Below, one piece after another: positions 21,401-35,200 of a stretch of 64,000 nucleotides of DNA. The stretch is from Perca fluviatilis. Its lineage: Eukaryota > Chordata > Actinopteri > Perciformes > Percidae. A program made the position numbers and the translations under genes. The stretch covers positions 18,761,422 through 18,825,421 of the forward strand of contig NC_053133.1 in assembly GCF_010015445.1 (NCBI RefSeq), written 5' to 3'. The stretch's first letter is position 1, and each line of letters begins with the position of its first letter. The notes below the pieces were generated by a model that did no database searches, was not told where the DNA came from, and was given only the letters and a program-made list of their open reading frames with translations.

Positions 21401-24400
21401 CAATTAGGCTAAAGTAATGATTAAAAAAAACACAAATGCTTGATCAAGGGCCCGGCCCGGCCCGAGGTCGTGCCGGCCCGAGGATAGTGGTGGAAAATAA
21501 CGGCCAGGCCCGAGGTCGGGCCGGGCTCGGGTCAGGCTCGGGCAGAGAATCTAAACTCTACTACATACCACTCCCATTCAGAGAATAGTTCAGCATTTGG
21601 GGAAAAACACTTACTCGCTTTCTTGCCAAGAGTTAGATGAGAAGATTGATACCACTCTTATGTCTGTAAGCTAAATATAAAGCCAGTAGCCAGTTAGCTT
21701 AGCTTAGCATAAAGACTGGAAACAGGGAGAAACAGCTAGCCAAAGGTAACAAAATATGCATACCACCACCTCTAAAGTTCACTAATTAACATTTTGAATC
21801 TTGTACAAAAAAACGAAGTGTTAATAACAAGTGCTGAACTATTTTCTCAGGGGTCAGGGGTACTAACTTTCTGGAGCCTTGTCGTCACTATGATGTTGCC
21901 AGGCAACCACTGGAGATTAAACAATGTTCAACTTTAGAGGTGCTGGTAGGCGAATCTTGTTACCCTTTGTTAGGCTAAGCTAACCAGCTGCTGGCTGTTA
22001 GCTTCATACTTAAAGGTGCTCTAAGCGATGTTGGGTGACGGCACTTCTTGTTGACGTTCAAAGTATTTTCAAACAAAACGAGGCTAGCTCGCCCCTCCCT
22101 CCTCCTCATCCCGTCCCCTCTCCCTCCCTTCCGTGCTTCCGAGCACTAACCCCCCCAACCCCCAAAAGATTCATGTCATGCTTGGGCATGCAGAAGGCCA
22201 CCCTGGTAATGATGACCTCTCCCCCACTTACACACACAAACACACAAACACACAAACACACACACACACACACACAAGCTCTCACAGTGTATTTGGACGC
22301 CCGCTCTCTCAGCACACTGTAAGCAAATCATTTCAACATTTTAGAAAACAAATTGCATCACCAAAGGGATATTTTAAAATGTTTGTCATCCTATAATTGT
22401 ACCCATCAGTTCACAGTGATGGAAGAGAGAGAGTGTAGAGTGCAGCTCACTGGGCCATCTTACCTTTATATCCAAGCACAGCAACAGCGATGGTGAGGAG
22501 AGTACACAGCACATAGAGCAGAGCTATGGAGGTCTTCAGCGCCCATTCATTTTTACACTTAGTGCACTGGGTGCCCTCCTGGATCCCTGTGTAAAAAGAA
22601 AGACCGCATGATCTAATACATTTTTTTTCTGGAGCAGAGGGGTCTAATAAAGGACATGTTGGGTAGAGTGTGGTGTTAGTTCAGGACTCTCCATGTCCAG
22701 GAGTCCCACATCTGGACAAACAGCCCTGGAGTCTACATTTAAGAGTCCAGCAGTTCCCTAAGGGCCTGGGTGGTGAAGGGGCAGGGGACACAAAAACAGT
22801 CCCCCCCACTGATTTGTTTACACTCAGCAACATGCTTATTTTCCTTCACTCAGCCTTCACTCAGCAAACTTCCTCTTTTTCAGTTGATGTCTGTTTTGTA
22901 TGCACAAAGATTCAGACTTCATGAGTTTTACACAAGAAGCACTGAAAGTAAACCACGCGTGTTGTACTTCTGTTTAACGTTAAATGCTGCCTCTGTGTGA
23001 ATCTGCACTTTTCCAGTTCTCTTCTTGCAGCTTCAGTTGACTTTGGAGTCAAACTAAAAGGCCTTAGCTGGTGGGGACACTTGTGAAATATTTCTTTCCG
23101 AGGATGTCTTTCATGACAGATGAGTGGCGAGATCCACAGCGCTGACGGGAACACAGCTGCTTTTTATTTTCAATTCAGGAAGTGTGTGGAAAGGTTGGGG
23201 GTTTCATGCACCTGGAATGAAACTCACTTTACAATCGCAATATGAAGGTATAGCTCTTATTCAACATGGCAGCACATAGAGCACCAAAAGTGCAATACAT
23301 GACTATCACCATGTGGAAGCCAGTCAATGACAAGGGCATTAATCATCAACCAGTAAAGGGCCAGGACCATTTAGCGCCAAACAGTTCACCACACATCTAG
23401 TTTTATACAAGAGGTAATACTTCAATAAATTAAAAATGCAGCGTTGATTGGCTCATCAGGGTCTCGATAGGAGTTTAGATGCCAAAGTTAACAACTTGAT
23501 TCGTTCTTATGGGTGTTAAGGGATTGTTAATGATCACCGGGTGTTAGACCTCAGGTCCAGCTGGAACGGAGGCCTCCTCAGCGTCCGGCCAACCTGAGAG
23601 AACACGAGATTTACAGTAAAAAAGCGTGGGCAAGTTTTAACTGAGTTAAAAAGGGTTTTAAATTTTATCTTTCCATGGTTTTGATTCCAACTCAAATGAC
23701 ACCACCACCAAATAGAGACCTACTTTACTTCATCTGCCTAAAGCTGCTGTCATGTGCAAGCTCAATGCAGGTACAAATGAAGAAATTACAGAAAAGAAAA
23801 AATAATCACCATTTCCACCACCATTTCCACCAGAGTTCTAAGGAATCAGTATTAAGATAGTTTTGTTATTTATGTTGAAAAAAAATACTATCTGCCAATA
23901 TATGGTCATTTGATAGTGAATATAAAAATATTGATTATAACAGCTTCAGACTTAGAAAAGGGTTTTAATTTAATGCTTCCACAGATTAGACTCTTTGCAA
24001 GCACAGATGACACCAGTGCCTCTCAGGCAAAATACTTTCTCCAATTCTTAATTTTCTTTTTTTTGCCTGAAGCTGCACTAAAAAAAATTGTAAATAAATC
24101 TTAGGGCATGACATCTTTACATAAACTCTAGCCACTATTCGAGACATTTGGCCATTTCTTGCCAAGATCTTCACATTTGCAAAGCAAAAATTATGTGGGA
24201 CCAACAAAATGTTAACAAAGGTGGAGAGAAAGAGGAAATGAGAGTCAGGAGAAAAATATCTTTGTGGTGTGTTGTTGTCTGCTTATGTATTGTACCACAC
24301 ACACCTGAGAGTGAACTCAGCTTTTAGAGCCCTAAAACATGGCTGATGCTCATGTCTTAATCATGTAAAGAGCCTCAAAGGGCTCCTTAAAATGTATTAC

Positions 24401-27400
24401 CTAGTTTGTGTACCTAAAAGACATTTGTCTCAGCTCCAGCTCTGGGTGTGTGGAGCCAGTTACTAATCACAAAGCAGCTAACACAGCTGTGTATGAGGAA
24501 TTACCAAAGTCTTCCCTCAACCACTGGTTTAACTGTAAGCAGAGAAGTGCACTCTGGGAATACAGCCACGATAAATGATTGCATTTCTGAATCATTCATG
24601 ACTGCTGACATGTTTGAAGTGTCAGCCCATGCATGCTTCCACAAAAAAGCAAGCATATCAGTTCATCAGTTCACAGTAATCAAAGCGCTGCTGCCCAAAT
24701 TTGCTGTTCCAATCCAAACAGGCTGACAGTGTTTACAAATCTGCTGCACTGAAATGATACCAAAACACTTTGTAAGGGTGTAAACTATTGCACAGGCAAA
24801 AGGCTTTTCCATTTCAGTGCGCATTGACTGGTGATCTTCAGATGCTCAGCAGAGAAGGAGAGAATTTTGCGTTGGCTATCAAATATGGAGGACACCTGGC
24901 ATAACACAAAACACATGGCCAACAACACAACAACAAAGAGAGAGATTTCAGTTACACAGCTCCTCTATGAGCACACAGACATCAGATGGAGCAGCTGTAA
25001 TCTCTTCAAACCCCCGAGTGTCGACACACCAGTGGGCTGTCCGAGGCTTTATCAGGGGTTGCGACCTGCTTGCTGTTCATTTCCCAGTGGGTCACTTCCT
25101 GGATGAGCAGGACAAATAAGGAGATGAGACAGATGCTGGACTGGAATGCTGAGTGAGGCTTTAGGATAATATTGTTGTGTTCTTGGTTTTACATTATGTG
25201 CCGACCATTTGTGTTTCCTATCTCTGTTGTTCCTTGTGATGTCTCTAAATACAGGTACAGCATCAGCATGAAGAAGATATCAGGGCTTGTTTGTTCATTT
25301 ATTGTTCGCAATCAACTTCAATTTCAAAATAGATTTTAACTGGCTGGTGTTGAGTGGGTTAATATTAGAGATGGCCCGATACCATTTTTTGCTTCCCGGT
25401 ACCGATTCTGATACCTGAACTTGCGTATCGGCCGATACCGAGTACCGATCCGATACCAGTGTGTCATATATTTTATTATGTTTTAACAACTGTATACTAC
25501 TATCCCTGTATGGATCTGATATGATTTCTATCTTTGTTGTCGGTCTGGCTCAGGTTAAACTCTTGTTGACAATGAATGCCCCAGAACTTTCTTTTATTAT
25601 GCAGTTTGACAGTCAGTTATAACGGAAAAAGAACATAAATAAACTACTTTAACATAGATTTTCTTTAGGGCTTTATTACGTGGTATCGGATCGGTGCATA
25701 AAATCCAGCACTTCCTGATACCGATACCAGCGTTTTAGGCAGTATCGGAGCCATCGGAAGATCTCTAGTTAATATCAGTGGCTACATTATTTGGGTGGGG
25801 TTTACAAAATGTTACTCATTAAAGCTCAATTGATACTGGATTTTTGAGATTGATATCTGGGAGTTTACAAAATCCATAACACTATATCTGTCAAAAAAAA
25901 AAAAACATAAACACGGAACAAATCTAGGTAAGGATCCCTCAGATATCATTTTTAAAGAATTTTGACCGAGATACATAGTGAAAGTCAACAGTTACATGAC
26001 CTCAAACTAAATGTGTTGTTACTTATCGGCCAACATATATACCACTACGACATATCTGCAATAAGCTGATGTTGGCCGATCGGTATAGCTCTACTACTAA
26101 TCAAACAATATAAGTTTCAGTACTGAAATTCAGATATTTTCACCTCACTTTACTTTGAGTAGCGTAAATGTCTTTTCATTTAATGTTTACAACCATACAT
26201 GCACTTTGAAACTGTTTGATCAAAGAAAGTTTGAATAAGAGTATGACTCATATCAACCATATGATGCCGGCTTTCTGTACTTGAAAAAGTCTGGAAACAT
26301 TTTGGTCGGTATCAAAAACGTATTGAGGTTTAATAACTAGCATTAGTTAGTTAGTTATGCTAGATTCTGCCACATACCTACAGGGGGAGAGATACAAGGC
26401 ATCCAGGTGTTACGGTTATAATGGGCTAAATTGGGTTGAAAAGTAACTGTTTAGTTTACGTGTTTCAACAGCATTTAAATGATGACATTTCAATGAGAAG
26501 CAGGTTCTAATTACACATTAAAGGATAATCAGTGAAGTCCTGTTAAAACAATGTTTATATGTAAGTATAGACATCTATAAAGCTCACTTTTTCACCAAAT
26601 TTAGCTCAGTTTGAACTTGGTCTATTTTTTACCTGCAAATAACCACAGCCATGCTTACATGGGATGTGGCTTTGTAAACTATATTGTCACATTCATGTCC
26701 TCTTACTCTGGCTGTTTTTGTTTAATATGATTTGATTCGACACAGTTTGCATAAAGAAATTAAAACCTAAATCCAAGATATTATGCATTACTAAAGTGTT
26801 ATAGGGGACTATACCATAGACAAAGCGAATCAAGTTTTGACTCCATATTAAACTAGGACTGCACAATATATAAATTTTTTATCGTCATTGCGATTATAAA
26901 CTGCCGCAATAAACACGTCGCAAAAGGCTGCAAAATATCGCGAAAGACACTCAAGAGATGTTTTGTGTTGGTTGAAAGAAAATATCAGCAGAAAACTGCA
27001 CATTAAAATGTAATTGTCATTCTTTTTTTTAGTGGTGCCTTTTATATTCAATTTCATGTTCAATGTGTTCAATTAAAGAACGTTAGAAATGATTTCCTTT
27101 CATTTGTTTTAAATTCAACAAGCAATTTGTTATATTTTAGCAAAAAACTGAAAGCAGCAGAAATGCAACATTTCAATATATGTTTATCTATCGCAAGTAA
27201 TATCGTTATCGCGATATTCAATGTTATATATCGCACATCGGGCAGTCCTATATTATACACAATCCGAAAAACCAAACATAGAGACACCTAGGGTATGGCC
27301 TGTTTACATGACAAATGGCCAGATGGTTATGAGACAGTCAGGACAAACGTCTTTCACACATTCTCAAATATCATTTACACTAACACGACCCAGAACCACA

Positions 27401-30288
27401 AATCCTCACACATGGATAAAATATCTTGAGGTTTGTAGCACATGAAGTTTGGCTACGTGTGGAGTTACTATATGTAATCAAGTTAAAGAAGAAGCTTCTA
27501 GTGTGACACACTTTTTATTAAATATTCAAAATTAGGAAGAAGAGAACTTGCAACAGACTGTGGAAAAACACAAGTGAACACTGACCTCCTTGTTCACAGT
27601 TTAACATCAGAGACTCGGTTTCCTTTAGTTTGGCTGCTCGTCATTAAATCGGACTCTGATTCGTCATCTTTCCCTTCGCCTGCGCAGTCAGACACAGTCG
27701 GATCTGACCGACCACAACCACAAAAATAACCATCGTCCAGGATGCTCAGACCACAAGCTGACAACAACACTTTTACTGCTCATAGCAAAGAAAAACTGAT
27801 GCTCCAAAGACAAAGAGCCTTTCCCAAAACAACAACAACACACTAGCGGCTTTTCAAATGTGAATGTCTTTGTGTGCTTTGGCTGGAAGAAGTCACCCAT
27901 TGTTCCTGCAAAACCTTTATGCTGAAATAATATCCAGACACCCCCTGTCCACCTTGTGTCTTCAGTCATTTCCTGAAACAAAGGATTACCCAAACATCAT
28001 CTTTTTCATCTCAACATGGCCGGTCAATCGACCCAGAAATTCCAAAGTAATTTCCACAGCAAAGCATGGCCGGTGTGTGGGCCCTGCTCATTAAAAGACA
28101 ATGTTTATTTACTGTAAATAGCAGAAGGGACGCTATAGTAACGAATGGGAACACAAAGCTGTGAGCTGAGGTCACAAAAACTGTGATTTGGATCCCTGCC
28201 TCGCCTAACAAACACTCAACCCCTTTCCAGGAACCAAAGTGCACATTACTCCAAGAGGGCAATCAGTGAATTATACCTGGCACCAAAGACAAAGAGAGGA
28301 GTTCAAGACAAACTACAGCAGTGGAAGAAGTCCTCTAAGCCTCAAACTAAGTCAAAGCATATCAGAACGGGATAATACTCTGTTACAAGTAAAAATCCTG
28401 TATTTAAAATTATACAATGCCATATGAAAAACAATCATTGTGAAGAAGGAGAGGTAACTTAATATCCTCACTTTTTACTATTTTGGGCATTGGAAGAAAG
28501 AAAGAAACAAACAAACAAAGAAAGGCAGAAAGGAAGGACAGAGGAACATTTGAGAGAAAGAAGGAAATGGATATAAGAGAAAAAGGGACAGAAAATAACT
28601 GAATGAAGAGGGACAGAAAGAACGAGTCATCCAAATTAAACAACAAAATATGTCCATGCTCTCCAGAATTACATGCAAGTGCTTTCTGATATTCACCACT
28701 ATTGAAAGGACTCGGTACTGTTTCAAAAGTAAATCCATTTTATGATATGACAACGCTATGGTTACATTTTGGTTTCTTTTAGGCACAAAAACAACTTAGG
28801 TTTAGGGAAACTGTAGGTTAGGGAAGCTTAGTCGTCATGGATACAATACAAATCGTAAATCTGCCTCCCGTGTTAGTTTTCTGCCAGATAAAACAGAGAG
28901 GCAAAAACTTAAAGCCACTATTTGTTGCTTTAAAGTAGTGCTGTCAAACGATTAAAATATTTAATCACGATTAATCGCATTAATGTCATAGTTAACTCGC
29001 AATTAATCGCACATTTTTATCTATTATAAATGTCCTTTGATTTTTTTTTGTCCCATTATTTTTTTCTCATTTTAATGCTCTTAACATGGAAAAGTGGATT
29101 GGCTTGCTTTGTGCAAATGTTTTTTTTATTGAAAACAACATTGGCATATACTGTAGTGTTCAATTTCACACTAATATTCTCACTTGGACCCATTTAGCTA
29201 TGGCTGCAGTAAGTTTGTTCTTAGTTGTGGTATCCATGTGCTTCTGTCTGAAGTCATCCATTGTCGCCTGGCTTTGACGAGGGGGCGGAGTATTCTCATC
29301 AGCTGTGTGCTTGGCCATCAAGTGATATTTCAGACTGGACGTGCTGCGATGATAGCTCACTTCACAACGACAAAACACACAGATCACTTTGGTCTTGTCA
29401 ATGGAACCATTGGCAACTTTTTAAAAGTAAACTTTCCATTCAGAATCTTATTGGCATCCATTTCGGCGTCTCGCGCTCGCCATCCACTCAAAACGTAACG
29501 TTAGCCTACTACTCTTTGGCCGACTCGCAAGCCCAAACAAGTGTGTCCGGCGTGCCTGTTGTGATGTTTCCGGTCTAGCTAGATCCGGTGTGGTGTTGTA
29601 GTTTTTCTAACGTTACTAGTTGTTACAACAGCATGTGAAAAAAAATGACAAAGTTTGCTAGGCCGAAAAGAACGTTAATCTCGCGATAAAAAAATTTTAA
29701 TAACGCATTTAACTGAGAGCACTACTTTAAAGATTTGGGACGGTGGCGCCCCCTAGTGGTAGTATCTAAACATTCCCATCATCCCACAGGTTCAAGCGAC
29801 ACGGAGATAAGTGACACAAACTTCTCCAGTTTTCACCATAATCGTCTAATTTCTCTGCAGACAAAAATTATGCCCTCAGAATCATTTAAAATATACTTCA
29901 ATCACATAAAGTGCCTCAAAATTGCACTCAAGTCCACAACTTGATTAAATGAATCTTCATTACATTACAGAGTGGACAGCTGTTATCTACCAACAGTGTC
30001 TCTGCTGTTTGTGAAATTATTTTTTGTTTTACTGAATGCCAAAACTGTAGTTGTTTGTTTCCAATTGTTTTCTTAAACAGTCATCCTTTATGCCATATGT
30101 CCTTCATTACTCAAGCAGAATTATTTTTCAGTTTTACAAGATCTCTGATACACTGTAATCTTAGCCAAGCTGTTTTACAGTCAGTAGGGAGATGATGGCT
30201 CAATGAATGAGTCATACAACGCTCAGCTTTCTCAATGACATGGTGAGGTGGCCTGCACTAAATCATGTGCTGCAATGGTATGGGTGCA

Positions 30289-30326
<38 letters not shown>

Positions 30327-32119
30327 TGCGTGCGTGTGTGTGTGTGTTTTTACCAGTGCACGATTTTAAAAGAAATAGTCCCCTTTTGGATCTTTTCAAA
30401 CTTCCATTACTTGCAATCTGAGGTGTTTTGTGATGTTTCAATGCACCTCCTTGGTGTACCTACTTTAGCTAAGCCTGCTTTGGTGACATTTATCTCAATT
30501 GGTCATTTCTTACTTTAAAATGTTAGGAGCATCAGAAGTAAACTTGTTGTGTTGTGTTCTTTGCAGCCATACAGAAGGTATATTGATAAAGGAGACTTTC
30601 TGGCAGAGAAAATGCGATTTTATACATAACTCTGGAACCACAAAACAAAAACATGGACATAAAAATGAAAATAAAATCACTAGCTCTTTCAGTTATACTT
30701 TTGGAAGCATTTTCCTTTTAAAGGAACATGTGAAGAGAGTACACGCTGAACACAATCCATGGCCAATGCAGAAAGCTCTCTCGCAGCGGAGGTCCTGGCT
30801 TCATGGTTACCTCGCCTAATAACTGACTGTTTAACAGCTTGGAGAATATACCCTGTCCTGCAGCATGCCCACTGCGCTCACTTCAAGGCCGTACCTGCCA
30901 ATGACGCAATCAGAGGAAGTGCAGAATTAGGGCCAAAGGGTTCTGAGTTCATGGGATGGCTTTGGGGCCTTGCAGGAAACTGGCACCATCTTGGCTCCAT
31001 GTGTGGCCTGATTCAGGCTCCATCTCGTTTATTTCATATGATTGAAACCATACGCCTCCATCACATGAGACAGGCGGGCATGATGTTCGTGGCTATATGT
31101 ATAATGAATTCAGAGAGAAAAAACAAAATCTGAGAAAACAAGAGGGAAAGTGAAAAAAGCGAAATCATTTAAAGATTTGAGAGGTGGAGAGAAAGCAATG
31201 ACGGATGAACTGTAAAAGCCAGTAACCCCTGTCACATCATCCACAGAGAGCCAGGAACCTCTCAGGGACTGTGACATGGGCCAGATCATCCACGTAAAAA
31301 TGGGAAGGAAAGAAAAAAGGAATATTTCTGACATAGCTTTTTTATCACATCCAACAAAAGGCATTGTCAAATTATGAGGCAACCAAGATTGCAGCATCTA
31401 GCAGCTCAGGCTCCAACTGTCTGCCGCCTCGCTGTGGGGGAGTGAGGCAGAACTTTTATTTTCTACACAAAGATCAAATTCATCTTTCAGATCCGCTTTG
31501 ATCCAATGACAGATTTATGAGTTTCCATTAGACACGTTAAAAAAGCAAAGAGGCAAGAAGTAGAAAATATGGGTTTCTGTTAGTTGTATTTTAGCTTACT
31601 AAGTGCAAAAATATCAGCTGGTCTCCACTGAATGTGCAAGATGGAAAGATGCAAAGAACCTTTGTAGTTGTTCACTTTCTTGAAACAGAAAGTGGTCTGT
31701 CAGCTTTGCAAATGATTTTGGAACAGACACAGAGAGCATGGCCAAACTGCCCACTCCTCATGCTACCATAATGACATCTCACCGACCGATAGTAAAGGTA
31801 GAGAAATAAACACTTCCAAAATGGTTTTCAGATGAGCTGAGGTCAGACAGGCACGCAGCCCGCAGCAGCATCGCCCCGCCCTGCAGCCCTGCCCCCTCCC
31901 ATGAGCCCGGAGGCCCCGCTCGGCTCTGCACAGACTCAGCGCTCGTTGCAGTTACACAAACAGGTCGTATTTCCAGAAAACTACATCAACAATGAGAGAT
32001 GGGGAGCGGGAATGGACTTACTCAGTTTAGGGATTTGGGGCCCAACGGAGTGACTTGGGCTTTGGTTACAAAGCAAAACATCAGGGCTTAAGCACCCCAA
32101 AACGTTGCAGCTCTCTAGT

Positions 32120-32185
<66 letters not shown>

Positions 32186-32192
32186 TGTGTGT

Positions 32193-32228
<36 letters not shown>

Positions 32229-35200
32229 CCCACTGTTTAATAACCCTCACATTAGCATCCAGAATTTGATAGTCTGCCTACGCTCAACTTTGAAGGAAAC
32301 ACAACACCATCAGCAAAAAGAAGTAGTCAGTTAAAAGAGAGAATGAAGGAGAGCAGGACAAGAAAAGCAAAAGAAATGCTTTATCCAATGAAAGACATGA
32401 TTCAACGGCGGTTTGTCTTCAGTCAGCTGCCATTCAACTGGAAGACATGATTACAAAGTGCAGCACTTCACAATATAACCACACAGTATTTGAATCTTAT
32501 TTTCTTTTTAACAATGTTGCACCACAAGAAGTCTCTTTCATTCAGCATTTTCAATATTGAAGTCAACTCTCAGCTGCAAGGATCTGGATCTGAGTTGTTG
32601 TTTCCGAAACCACATCTGATCGATGTCTAGAGATCTTCCGCGGGTTGCTTCAGGTGGCAGTCAAAATGTGAAAACCACTACAAAGACCCCCCAGTGCCGA
32701 AGGAGCACTGGCAAGTACTTCAAAGAAAAACAAACAGCTGAATGTCGCCAGTCAGGGAAAACCAGAAATAAAATAAATAAGGTGACATTTTCCCTTTGAT
32801 AAGAAGCTGTGATAATAAACCAAGAAAAAAAAAAGGTATTTGTAATTTGGCAATAAAATTACCATTTTTGGTTTTGTTTGCATCCTGTTTACAAAACTTT
32901 TTATTTACTTGCTAGTACAGCATAAACAGCATCCTGGTTATAGTAAAGAAAGTGGTGTACTGTATACTCCTGCATGCAAAATGACAACACATATTATGGT
33001 TGAGGTCATTCAGGCTTCAGAGCTGCAACCACCACGGCTGAGTGCTAATGCAAAATCACCTAAACATGCAGAACCGATAAAGGCCACTAGAAGCATGTTC
33101 CAAGATAACCCAGATTGTAGTAAAATGACCACGAAAACCCCCTCATTTTTCAGCTGTCGTAACAGTCTACTGTCACGCTTCATGTCTTGCTAAAACAGTG
33201 TAAATGTACTGAACTACAGTTCCTGTTCTGCTGCCAGACAATACCAGGTAGGCTTTAAAGAGCTGTGCAGATTTGTTGGATACTTGACAGAAAGCCGGTT
33301 GGGGAAAATCTCAATGGGACAGTTCTTTTACAGGCCATGCGCACATTAGCCAAACACATCACCATGTTGGCCACATCCACCGCTCACTGCGCCATATGGA
33401 CGGAGGACAGGTCTACACCGAAGCACCTCTTGTGTTCTCTGAATGTGTTTCTTTAACTGTGGACTGACATTTTCTTCTTGAGCCGGTGGTTTCTGCTCTG
33501 GTGTTGCTTGTGGGTAATGTCGGTATAACATTATGGTCATTGTGGAGAAAGCCGCTCTGTGATTTAGGGTTGCTTGTAATAAGAAGCTCTATCATTTAAC
33601 GGTGGCTTTGAGAGAACATGGAGGGCTGTAAAATATGAATATTGTGACTGTGTGTTGTTAGAAGGTTAGACTGCCTAAAGCCCATTTCGGACCAAAGATT
33701 CGTGACGAGACGATTTTAGAACGTCGCAAGGAAAAGTTTCAGAGCTCTGAGCTCGACTCAAACCAGCTCATGGTCTCGCTGCGACTCAGCTGTTTAAGTC
33801 GTAGAGGCTGGTTTTAGAACGTAAGGGACGTCACCTGTTTCAACAGCCAATAGAGAAGTCTGCTGGTAAAGTCAGCTATGAACTATAAAAATAAAATGAC
33901 CCATAATCCATTTTATTTTTATGTTACAAACAGCTGGTCGAAATGGCAGAGTCTTAGACGGAGCATCAACAACCGCCCTTAAAGCACGGTAACGTTATAT
34001 GGTCAGGCGAGCTAGAGAGTGACTGAAGAGAGGGGGCGCCCAGCGGCGTTAGAAAAAAGCAGGGAATCAGAGAAAGAAAACGTGTTTTCGCCGATTCATC
34101 ACTAGAGATGCAACTGTAGCAAGCATCTCACTTTCACTAACGTTATCCACATTCATATTTAGACACAACAAATTATATATCCATGTATAAAAAAAGCCTG
34201 AAAGTCGGAAGTTAGAACAGAAGTAGGTGGGTGGTGATGGCGCAGTGGATATGACACATGCCTTTGGTGTGGGATCGATTCCCACAGCGCTACATTAACC
34301 AACGTGTCACTGAGCAAGACACTTAACCCCTAGTTGCTCCAGAGGCGCGCAACCTCTGATATATAACAATTGTAAGTCGCTTTGGATAAAAGCGTCAGAT
34401 AAATGACATGTAATGTAAGTACAAAGATGCGTTGTTATGGAGATGATACACCGTCTCGTCGCATTGGTGTGAACTGGCAGGTTTTAGAACGCTGCAAACC
34501 GGCTCGTTGCGAGAAGTTGCAAATTTCAAGTCGTCTTGTTGTGAATCTTTGGTCTAAACTGGACTTTAAAGAGGCTTCGAATTAATTCAGTTACAGATGA
34601 AAATACAAGCAAATCTGAAAAATACGGTTATATAATCTAATCTTGTAGTTGAGCTTTTTTGTAACTTCACAGGTGATTCTTCAACCTGATTATTTCTTAC
34701 AGTGTACAAGTAGTATTTAAAAAAATATATCTTTTGAACAAAATATGCACTGCTCAGAAAGTGGAAAATTCTGAATGGAAACCTAAAAAATATGATCGCT
34801 TGTATGAATTGCTCAGAACAATAATTCATATCCAAGGGTGAGCGCAAACCGCAAGCAGAATGTTCAATTACAAAATGATACACTTTTGCTCCAAAGTCAG
34901 CAAGACAAAATACAAAAACAGGTCTAAAAACCGACGAGATGCTCTCTGAGGTAGGTAACAATGGAAATGCCGTCTGTTATGCAGCATCATGAGTGTTGGA
35001 GTTCCTTCTGGGTGGCCCGCCACATCTGCGGTCGGATGCGGGGGCATGGTCTGTCAGTCTGAATGACAACACGCCAGCCTGGTCAGGAAGAAGTGGACGT
35101 TTTTCTGCCAAAATCTGTCCAGACACACACACTCCAGACATGAGGATGGCACGCTCTTCTACCTCAGAGCAGCCTGAAGTCAAGACGAAGCATCAAGAGG

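Larger units (their letters stand above)
16525..22463 (-). other. colec12 intron between membrane and coiled-coil exons
   Basis: This 5.9-kb intron holds a foldback copy (17410-17650) with a (TTAAG)6 tandem at 17486-17515, the long-arm palindrome 18553-19076, a GGGTGAACTG-type element (about 20408-20695), a hAT element (20707-21560), another foldback copy (21580-22015), and a CA repeat (22231-22276). No exon is apparent. Confidence 0.7.

Noticed and set aside
30499..30819. Frame with CVLCSH and [12 protein letters not shown], looking like a zinc finger
   Set aside because: The Cys pair and the His pair are about 70 residues apart, far from C2H2 spacing, and no flanking finger or hAT terminus was found.
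34228..34300. tRNA-like A and B boxes
   Set aside because: The boxes belong to a SINE; the LINE-type tail follows and no tRNA acceptor stem can be formed.
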